In this document: one piece after another, positions 7,565-13,190 of the stretch
Layout of the letters: each line of letters starts with the position of its first letter
Numbering within the stretch: position 1 is the first letter of the stretch
DNA from: CAHJXF01 sp038240015
Lineage (GTDB): Bacteria > Pseudomonadota > Gammaproteobacteria > Burkholderiales > Burkholderiaceae_D
NCBI GenBank assembly: GCA_038240015.1
Contig: JBBSEF010000045.1
Span: 1 to 23,591, forward strand
Direction: 5' to 3'
DNA: 23,591 nucleotides
The notes under the pieces: generated by a model
What the model was told of the DNA's origin: nothing
The model's input: the letters and a program-made list of their open reading frames with translations, nothing else
Databases searched by the model: none
Position numbers and translations under genes: made by a program

Positions 7565-9612
7565 GGCGCCTTTTTCAGGACGTCGGCCGGCCGGGTGATG
7601 TTCTGACCCGCCGCGGGACTCTCCGCGTTTGGCGAGGGACCGATCAGCGCGCCGGAAGGCGAGAGCGTATCGCGCCCTTCGTTGCGATCGATCGCATCGC
7701 CCGCGCCGCGAGTCGTGCCGTTGCCGCTCTTCTGATAGAGCCTGAAGCGTTCGTCGGTGTCGGCCGCGCGGCGGCCTTCCCATAACAGTTTCCATCGACC
7801 CTGCGGCAGGGCCTCTTCGCGCGGCTTGCGCGACAGATCCTGGCGCAAGAGGTAGTTGCACTCGTCGATGTTGTTGCCGGCGTAGTCGACTTGCGAGAAG
7901 CGCACACCCGCAAACCACGCGAACGAGGCGCGCTGCGCGAGTCCGAGTCCGTCGGTGGCGATACAGGAGCCACCGAGCACGTTGCCGTAACGCGCATCGC
8001 GAGCGGGCATGCCTGTCGATCCCGCAGGTGCGCGTGCGCGCTTGCCGGACGGCGCGACATTTTTCTGCGCGGCCGTGAGTGCGGTGGACAATCCGCCGGC
8101 CACGTCGCGGTAGGTACGGCTGTAGTCGATCGCGTGCAGGAACAGGGTGGCGGTCAAGGTCCATACCAGGATCAGCCCGCCCGACGCGAGCACCACGCTG
8201 CGCCACAGTACCTTCGGATGAGACACGATGCGCCAGCGAACGATAGCGAGCCACGCGATCGTCGCTGCGATCGCGATCGCAAACACGATCGGTCTGAACT
8301 CGGGTGTGGCGCCGGGCACCAGCCGCGCGATGCTGCGCGCGAACCCCTCGGGCGCGCCGGTCATCCGCGCGAACCACGCGAACCAGATGAAGATCGCGAC
8401 GATCGAGTAGAGCATCAGGCTGAACCAGTCGAACGCGTTCGCGCCGCCGCGTCGCAGGGTCGGCAGACCGAAGGCGGCGAGCATCACGAGTCCGGGCAGC
8501 ACCAGCAGCAGTTGTCCGTCCGACGTGTCCGAGGTGGAACACAACACGCCGAGCATCGCGAGTACGAAGCCGCCGGGCAGCGCGATGTGCACGGAGTTCA
8601 GTCGCTTGCGCCAGGTCCATACCCCCCAAAACGCCAGAGGCCACGCGATCCACGTCGTCCACGGCAACGTGCGCACGTACTTGCCGGCGGCTCGCGCATC
8701 GATGCCGCCGAAGTAGCGGGCCCATTCGGAGAGGCGAGCGTTGATATGCGTCGCGGCGTCGGGCACCGCGATCCATGTGACCAGAGGCCATGCGGCCAAT
8801 CCCGCAATCGTGAGCGGAGCGAGGACGATCGCCGTCGCGCGTCGCGCCGGTTTGAAGTCCTTGTTGAACGCAATAAGCACCAGCCACAGCGCGAGGATCG
8901 CGAGCGCGGGCGCCGGTCCGCGCGAGAGCATGAGACCGACGATCGCGAGTGCAATCCAGCCGACCCCTTGATTGTGAAATTCGAGGCTGCGCGCCATGCC
9001 GTAGAGCGCGATCGACAGCATCGCAAGCATTGCGACGTCCGAGGAACTTTCGTGCGCGCGCACCAAGAGACCGATGGTCGCCAGCAGGATCAAGAGCGCG
9101 CCGTCGGCGAGCACGCGGCCGTAGTCGCGCGCCTCGGGCTGGCCGCCGAACGCGAGCGCGGCCGGCTGCGCGGCGGGCCGCCGTCCCACGAGATAGGTCG
9201 CGTACCAGACGCCCGTGACGGCTACGAAAAAGAAGAACACCGTCGCGATGCGCGCCGCGAGCGCGGCATCGACGGCATGTCCGAAAACGGCTAGGCAGAG
9301 ATTGATGAGCGCGGCGCCCACCCAATACATCAGCGGACCCGACTCGAGCACCGGCGCGCCCGCGACATTGGGCAACAGCCAGTCCGCGATGCCGCCATAC
9401 CCCGCGCCGGTGGCCATCGTCCACATCACGCCGAAACCCGCGGCGTCTTCGCTCTTCCACGGGTCGCGCCCGATCAGGCCCGGCAGGATGTACACGAGGC
9501 ACAGCGCGACGAGCGCCCAGCGCGGCAGCTTCATCGTGTCCGAAGCGATCAGGCGTGCGGGCGAATGATTGGTCGAGCGCGGAAGCGCAGTATTGGAGTT
9601 GAGGGAAAACAT
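7561..9612 (-). CDS. ArnT/PMT-like membrane glycosyltransferase (GT-C fold)
   Basis: A 683-residue polytopic membrane protein resembling lipid-linked-sugar glycosyltransferases of the ArnT/GT83-like family. Near the N-terminus 'LPGLIGRDPWKSEDAAGFG' is the first periplasmic loop, where GT-C enzymes keep catalytic acidic residues. About eleven or twelve hydrophobic segments follow up to roughly residue 490. The last ~190 residues are hydrophilic and soluble, with a Gly/Arg/Asn-rich low-complexity end (about 630-683). The ATG at 9610-9612 is used; an ATG 26 codons later (9532-9534, MKLPRWALVAL) sits right before the first helix and may be the real start. It overlaps the downstream MATE gene by 4 bases. 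Donor and acceptor are unknown; lipid A or another envelope glycan is only an inference. Confidence 0.87.
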   Translation of the reverse strand: MFSLNSNTALPRSTNHSPARLIASDTMKLPRWALVALCLVYILPGLIGRDPWKSEDAAGFGVMWTMATGAGYGGIADWLLPNVAGAPVLESGPLMYWVGAALINLCLAVFGHAVDAALAARIATVFFFFVAVTGVWYATYLVGRRPAAQPAALAFGGQPEARDYGRVLADGALLILLATIGLLVRAHESSSDVAMLAMLSIALYGMARSLEFHNQGVGWIALAIVGLMLSRGPAPALAILALWLVLIAFNKDFKPARRATAIVLAPLTIAGLAAWPLVTWIAVPDAATHINARLSEWARYFGGIDARAAGKYVRTLPWTTWIAWPLAFWGVWTWRKRLNSVHIALPGGFVLAMLGVLCSTSDTSDGQLLLVLPGLVMLAAFGLPTLRRGGANAFDWFSLMLYSIVAIFIWFAWFARMTGAPEGFARSIARLVPGATPEFRPIVFAIAIAATIAWLAIVRWRIVSHPKVLWRSVVLASGGLILVWTLTATLFLHAIDYSRTYRDVAGGLSTALTAAQKNVAPSGKRARAPAGSTGMPARDARYGNVLGGSCIATDGLGLAQRASFAWFAGVRFSQVDYAGNNIDECNYLLRQDLSRKPREEALPQGRWKLLWEGRRAADTDERFRLYQKSGNGTTRGAGDAIDRNEGRDTLSPSGALIGPSPNAESPAAGQNITRPADVLKKAP

Positions 9613-9677
9613 CGGTTCACATCATGGCGCAATTGCGCGGCCGGTCGATACGCAAAGATGCAACGAAACATTCCAAC

Positions 9678-9701
9678 AAAAAAGGCAGCCTCGGCTGCCT
9701 T
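9678..9701 (-). terminator. Rho-independent terminator of rpmE2
   Basis: Read on the minus strand, AAGGCAGC and GCTGCCTT form an 8-bp stem with a four-base loop (CGAG), and the 3' arm runs into a run of six T. It lies 31 bases after the rpmE2 stop codon and separates that gene from the glycosyltransferase gene. Confidence 0.85.
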
Positions 9702-9732
9702 GTCTGTTGCTGCGTCAATCGACCAAACGCGA

Positions 9733-9993
9733 TCAGGCCGCAGCCTTGCCCGAACGATTGCCGAACTTCTGGCGAAATTTTTCGACTCTTCCCGCAGTGT
9801 CGACGATCTTGTGCTTGCCCGTATAGAACGGATGCGACTCGGACGAGACCTCGATCTTGACGAGCGGGTATTCCTTGCCGTCGATCGTGATCTTTTCCTT
9901 CGCGCTCATGGTCGAGCGGGTGATGAACTTGAAGTCGTTCGAAAGATCGACGAACGCGACCTCGCGGTAATTGGGGTGAATGTCTTTTTTCAT
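9733..9993 (-). CDS. rpmE2: 50S ribosomal protein L31 type B
   Basis: Ribosomal protein bL31, 86 residues. It begins MKKDIHPNYREVAFVDLSND and contains the family's 'ITIDGKEYPLVKIEVSSESHPFYTGK' region with the short basic tail. It has no cysteines, so it is the zinc-independent paralogue (type B) rather than the CxxC form. A Shine-Dalgarno-like CAGGT lies 4-8 bases before the ATG. The gene has its own terminator downstream. In many betaproteobacteria it sits next to rho and trxA; here two small genes lie in between. In several bacteria the zinc-free form is induced on zinc limitation, but no Zur-like operator was recognised. Confidence 0.97.
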   Translation of the reverse strand: MKKDIHPNYREVAFVDLSNDFKFITRSTMSAKEKITIDGKEYPLVKIEVSSESHPFYTGKHKIVDTAGRVEKFRQKFGNRSGKAAA

Positions 9994-10087
9994 GGGGACC
10001 TGGGATCGGTTTGGCAGCCGGTTCGCAGCGCTTCTCAAAAAAGCGAAGCCATCACGCGAGCTACTTGCCGCAATTGGACAACACACG

Positions 10088-10117
10088 ATTATGCCAGATT
10101 CATCGCGCTCGGTCGCC
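10088..10117 (-). promoter_or_regulatory. Candidate rpmE2 promoter
   Basis: On the minus strand, CATAAT (5/6 match to the -10 box) lies at 10093-10088, about 95 bases before the rpmE2 ATG, with a weak GCGACC at -35 (3/6, 18-base spacer). This is the best AT-rich promoter-like site in the 164-base gap between rpmE2 and the HbpS-like gene. Assigned by eye only. Confidence 0.35.
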
Positions 10118-10157
10118 GCGATGTTTCGTTTCCCGTACCCGATACCACGCGGCCGGC

Positions 10158-10649
10158 TCAGTTGCCAAGGCCCTTGGCGATCTTGTCGATGCCGACCTGG
10201 GCACACGCCGCGTCCTTCTCGCCACCGGGCGCGCCCGAGATGCCGATCGCGCCGACCAACTCCTTGCCGGCGAAGATCGGCAGGCCGCCCTCGATCACGG
10301 TGATCTTGTCGAGCAGCATGAAACCCGCGAGTCCGGGCTGCGGCCGCTTGGCCATTTCCGCCGTCGGCGCCCGGGTCGTGAACGCGGTATAGGCCTTGCG
10401 CATGCTGTTCTCGATGGTGTGCGGATTGACGCCGTCGTCGCTGAGCACGACCGCAGTACGCGCATGACGATTGAGCACCGTGATCGTGACCTTGTAGCCG
10501 TCGGCTCGACAGCGCTCGAGACTCGCCGAAGCCATCTCAAGCGCGGTATTCACCGAAATGCTGCGATCGGTGACCAGGGCCTGCGCACTTGCAATGCACG
10601 GCAGCAGCGCCAATGTCGCGGCGAGCATCGTGATTCGTTTCACTTTCAT
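10158..10649 (-). CDS. Secreted HbpS/GlcG family protein
   Basis: A 163-residue protein with a Sec signal peptide (basic MKVKR, hydrophobic core to about residue 20, cleavage near ASA-QA at 21-24). The mature domain is the HbpS/GlcG fold: 'ALEMASASLERCRADGYKVTITVLNRHA', 'HTIENSMRKAYTAFTTRAPTAEM' and 'GGLPIFAGKELVGAIGISGAPGGEKDAACAQVGI' are family hallmarks. HbpS of Streptomyces binds heme and senses redox stress, and GlcG is linked to glycolate operons in E. coli; which applies here is unknown. A near-perfect Shine-Dalgarno sequence GGAGG (10654-10658) lies 4 bases before the ATG. No obvious operon partner is adjacent. Confidence 0.92.
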   Translation of the reverse strand: MKVKRITMLAATLALLPCIASAQALVTDRSISVNTALEMASASLERCRADGYKVTITVLNRHARTAVVLSDDGVNPHTIENSMRKAYTAFTTRAPTAEMAKRPQPGLAGFMLLDKITVIEGGLPIFAGKELVGAIGISGAPGGEKDAACAQVGIDKIAKGLGN

Positions 10650-10701
10650 TGAACCTCCGTATCGAGAGAAGCGCGGCCCTTGCGACGCCCACACAGATCG
10701 T

Positions 10702-10903
10702 CTAGTGCACGTAGCGCGCAATCGTGAAGCACGCGCCTGCAAGTACGATGCCGACGGCGGTCACCCAGCCGACGATTTTCCAGGTTTGCGACGCGATCTC
10801 GGAATGCAGATTTGGCTCTTGTGGCGAGCATGGGCCGCGTCGCATCGAGCCGCGCGATGATGCCGGCAACGGCTCCTTCCAATGACCGTTTGCGTGCTTC
10901 CAT
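10702..10903 (-). pseudogene. Frameshifted small coiled-coil/single-TM protein gene
   Basis: Two frames together spell one familiar small protein. The first part from the ATG at 10901-10903 gives MEARKRSLEGAVAGIIARLD, then ATRPMLATRA, matching the 'LDATLPxLATKAD' motif of small proteobacterial membrane proteins. The frame then turns to nonsense, while the neighbouring minus frame resumes with 'NLHSEIASQTWKIVGWV' and a C-terminal transmembrane helix ending IARYVH. Removing one base from the TTT at 10811-10813 (AAA on the coding strand) joins them into a 66-residue protein. No Shine-Dalgarno sequence is evident. It lies between rho and the HbpS-like gene. A real pseudogene, a sequencing or assembly error, or recoding could each explain it. 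The function of the family is not known to me. Confidence 0.6.
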
Positions 10904-10987
10904 TGCGCGATCTTCGGGGCCGCGCCGCGGGTTGTCAACAGAAGGAAGCGGCATGATGAATCGCTCATTCGAAGTACTGCCGACGGA

Positions 10988-12250
10988 TCAGCTCCCCCGC
11001 CGCATCAAATCAAAAAATTCATTGTTGTTCTTGGTCTGCTTCATCTTGTCGAGCATGAATTCCATCGCTTCGATTTCATCCATGCTGTAAAGCAGTTTGC
11101 GCAGCACCCAGATCTTCTGCAGCAGCTCGGGCTTGATCAATAACTCTTCACGCCGCGTGCCCGACTTGTTGAGGTTCATCGCGGGGTACACACGCTTCTC
11201 TGCGAGCCGTCGTTCCAGGTGCACTTCCATGTTGCCGGTGCCCTTGAACTCTTCGTAGATCACGTCGTCCATGCGGCTGCCGGTTTCGATCAGTGCGGTC
11301 GCGATGATGGTGAGCGAGCCGCCTTCCTCGATGTTGCGTGCCGCGCCGAAGAAGCGCTTGGGACGCTGCAACGCATTCGCATCGACACCGCCGGTCAACA
11401 CCTTGCCCGACGCGGGAATTACCGTGTTGTACGCGCGACCCAGACGCGTGATCGAGTCGAGCAGGATGACGACGTCCTTTTTCATCTCGACCAGACGCTT
11501 GGCTTTTTCGATCACCATCTCGGCGACCTGCACATGGCGCGTGGCGGGTTCGTCGAAGGTCGATGCGACCACTTCGCCGCGCACCGAACGCTGCATCTCG
11601 GTGACTTCTTCGGGACGCTCGTCGATCAAGAGCACGATCAGCACCACGTCGGGGTGGTTCGCCGCGATCGCATGCGCGATGTGCTGCATCATCACCGTCT
11701 TGCCGCTCTTGGGCGATGCGACCAAGAGGCCGCGCTGGCCCTTGCCGATCGGCGAGAGCATGTCGATCACGCGACCGGTGATGTTCTCGTCGCCCTTCAT
11801 CTCGCGCTCGAGCGGCATCGGCTCGTTGGGAAACAGCGGCGTCAAATTCTCGAACATGATCTTGTGCTTCGACGCTTCGGGCGGGAAGTCGTTGACCTTG
11901 TCGACCTTGACCAGCGCGAAGTAGCGCTCGCCGTCTTTCGGTGTCCGCACCTCGCCTTCGATCGAATCGCCGGTATGCAGATTGAAGCGGCGGATCTGCG
12001 ACGGGCTGATATAGATGTCGTCGGGCGACGCCATGTAGCTTTCCTCGGGCGAGCGTAGAAAGCCGAAGCCGTCGGGCAGGACTTCGAGGCAACCGTCGCC
12101 GAAGATCTGCTCGCCGGTGCGGGCGCGCTTCTTTAGGATCGCGAACATCAACTCCTGCTTGCGCATGCGGTTGGCGTTGTCGATCTCCAGGCCGTTGGCC
12201 ATTTCGAGCAGGGCCGAGACGTGGAGGGCTTTGAGTTCTGAGAGGTGCAT
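10988..12250 (-). CDS. rho: Transcription termination factor Rho
   Basis: Hexameric RNA-dependent ATPase/helicase that terminates transcription. At 420 residues it has the standard length without the large insertions of some phyla. Domains: N-terminal helix bundle (MHLSELKALHVSALLEMANG), cold-shock-like primary RNA-binding domain (about 50-120, 'GFGFLRS' RNP motif), and the RecA-like motor with Walker A 'SPKSGKT' (K184) and Walker B 'DVVILLDSITRLGRAYNTV'. The secondary-site Q-loop (TGGVDANAL) and R-loop (EEFKGTGN) are present. The ATG at 12248-12250 gives the usual N-terminus. It is preceded by a long gene-free leader after trxA. In E. coli rho is autoregulated through termination in its leader, and the same is plausible here. 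Confidence 0.98.
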   Translation of the reverse strand: MHLSELKALHVSALLEMANGLEIDNANRMRKQELMFAILKKRARTGEQIFGDGCLEVLPDGFGFLRSPEESYMASPDDIYISPSQIRRFNLHTGDSIEGEVRTPKDGERYFALVKVDKVNDFPPEASKHKIMFENLTPLFPNEPMPLEREMKGDENITGRVIDMLSPIGKGQRGLLVASPKSGKTVMMQHIAHAIAANHPDVVLIVLLIDERPEEVTEMQRSVRGEVVASTFDEPATRHVQVAEMVIEKAKRLVEMKKDVVILLDSITRLGRAYNTVIPASGKVLTGGVDANALQRPKRFFGAARNIEEGGSLTIIATALIETGSRMDDVIYEEFKGTGNMEVHLERRLAEKRVYPAMNLNKSGTRREELLIKPELLQKIWVLRKLLYSMDEIEAMEFMLDKMKQTKNNNEFFDLMRRGS

Positions 12251-12646
12251 GAGGCGTTCCCTGAGGGGAGGTGCCGGGCCTTTGGGGGCGGTACGTGTAT
12301 CGATCTTGAGGAATCAATGCAGCGGATGTGCGGGTGCGGCCCGGGCGGGGTGGTACGGACTTTCGAGGAAGAGCGCGAGTCACCAGGAACGGTGCTGCGC
12401 GAAGGATCGGAAACCACGCGTTGTGAGCGCGGAGGCCGCAACGAGCGACCTGAACCGATAACCACTGGCGACGAACTGCCAGCGAACCGAAGACCAGCAA
12501 AAATAAAACAGCGAGCGGATTACGGCCGGATTGTGAGGCTCGTCAGAGCACTACACAAGCCATCCCCGCACAACCCGCGCCCGCTTGTTGCGCGGACGCG
12601 TCAGACGCCGCTCTGCGCGAGCAGCGGCCGGGATGGGACGTTTGGT
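12251..12646. other. 396-base gene-free stretch between trxA and rho (rho leader)
   Basis: No supportable coding frame was seen on either strand; the open frames crossing it are GC-rich shadows without Shine-Dalgarno sequences or recognisable protein features. On the rho strand it contains a small hairpin (CTGGC/GCCAG, 12465-12482) and an unusually AT-rich patch (AAAAATAAAA, 12499-12508). No intrinsic terminator with a U-tract was found after trxA. The stretch probably carries the rho promoter and untranslated leader. I could not assign promoter hexamers with confidence. Confidence 0.5.
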
Positions 12647-12973
12647 TCAGATATTGCTGTCGATGAACTGCGTGAGCTGCGACTTCGACATCGCGCCGAC
12701 CTTGGTGCCGACGATCTCGCCCTTGTTGAAGAGCATCAGCGTGGGGATGCCGCGAATGCCGTACTTGGCAGGCACCGACGTGTTCTCGTCGACGTTGAGC
12801 TTGGCGATGGTGAGCTTGCCAGCATAGGCCTTCGACACTTCGTCGAGTATCGGCGCGACCATCTTGCAGGGTCCGCACCATTCGGCCCAGTAATCGACCA
12901 GCACCGGTCCGTCCGACTTCAACACGTCCGCATCGAACGTCGCGTCCGAAACGGTCTTGATGGTTTCGCTCAT
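12647..12973 (-). CDS. trxA: Thioredoxin 1
   Basis: Cytoplasmic disulfide reductase of 108 residues. The active site WCGPC has C33 and C36, preceded by 'VLVDYWAEW'; the cis-proline loop is GIPT (P77), and a buried Asp in 'PVLVDYWA' is present. A Shine-Dalgarno AGAGGT lies 5-10 bases before the ATG. It reads towards rho on the same strand, with divergent addB upstream. It supplies reducing power to ribonucleotide reductase, methionine sulfoxide reductase and others by family knowledge. Confidence 0.98.
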   Translation of the reverse strand: MSETIKTVSDATFDADVLKSDGPVLVDYWAEWCGPCKMVAPILDEVSKAYAGKLTIAKLNVDENTSVPAKYGIRGIPTLMLFNKGEIVGTKVGAMSKSQLTQFIDSNI

Positions 12974-12989
12974 GAATACCTCTGGGTTT

Positions 12990-13018
12990 GAGAAAGCCGC
13001 CGCGAATCAGGCTGTCAA
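12990..13018 (-). promoter_or_regulatory. Candidate trxA promoter (-35 TTGACA)
   Basis: A perfect TTGACA on the minus strand at 13018-13013 is followed, after 17 bases, by a poor -10 (TTTCTC). The predicted start would leave a leader of only about 10 bases that contains the Shine-Dalgarno sequence. Suggestive but weak, because the -10 is far from consensus. Confidence 0.3.
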
Positions 13019-13190
13019 TCCAGCTATACATCACGCTGCGGCCTCGTAGAACTTGCTGCGCGCAACGCCTGTCGCGCTGCCCGATGTGCGACAGATGATG
13101 ACATAAATGCGCGATTCAAGAGGCGTGCAGTACCCGCATAAGTCGCGGCAGATGCACTTGCGTTACGCTGTTTGCGATGAGCTCTTTGCG

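Noticed and set aside
7565..9502. Long open minus-strand frame continuing upstream of the MATE gene
   Set aside because: It lies wholly inside the glycosyltransferase gene in another frame, is Arg/Ala-rich with no family features, and MATE homologues start at the GTG at 7564. It is a high-GC shadow.
10020..10060. Hairpin (GCTTC/GAAGC) downstream of the HbpS-like gene considered as a terminator
   Set aside because: The stem is only 5 bp with a ten-base loop, and no T-tract follows on the minus strand.
12580..12640. GC-rich inverted repeat (CCGCGC/GCGCGG) after trxA considered as a terminator
   Set aside because: There is no T-tract on the trxA strand, and similar short GC palindromes are expected at this base composition.
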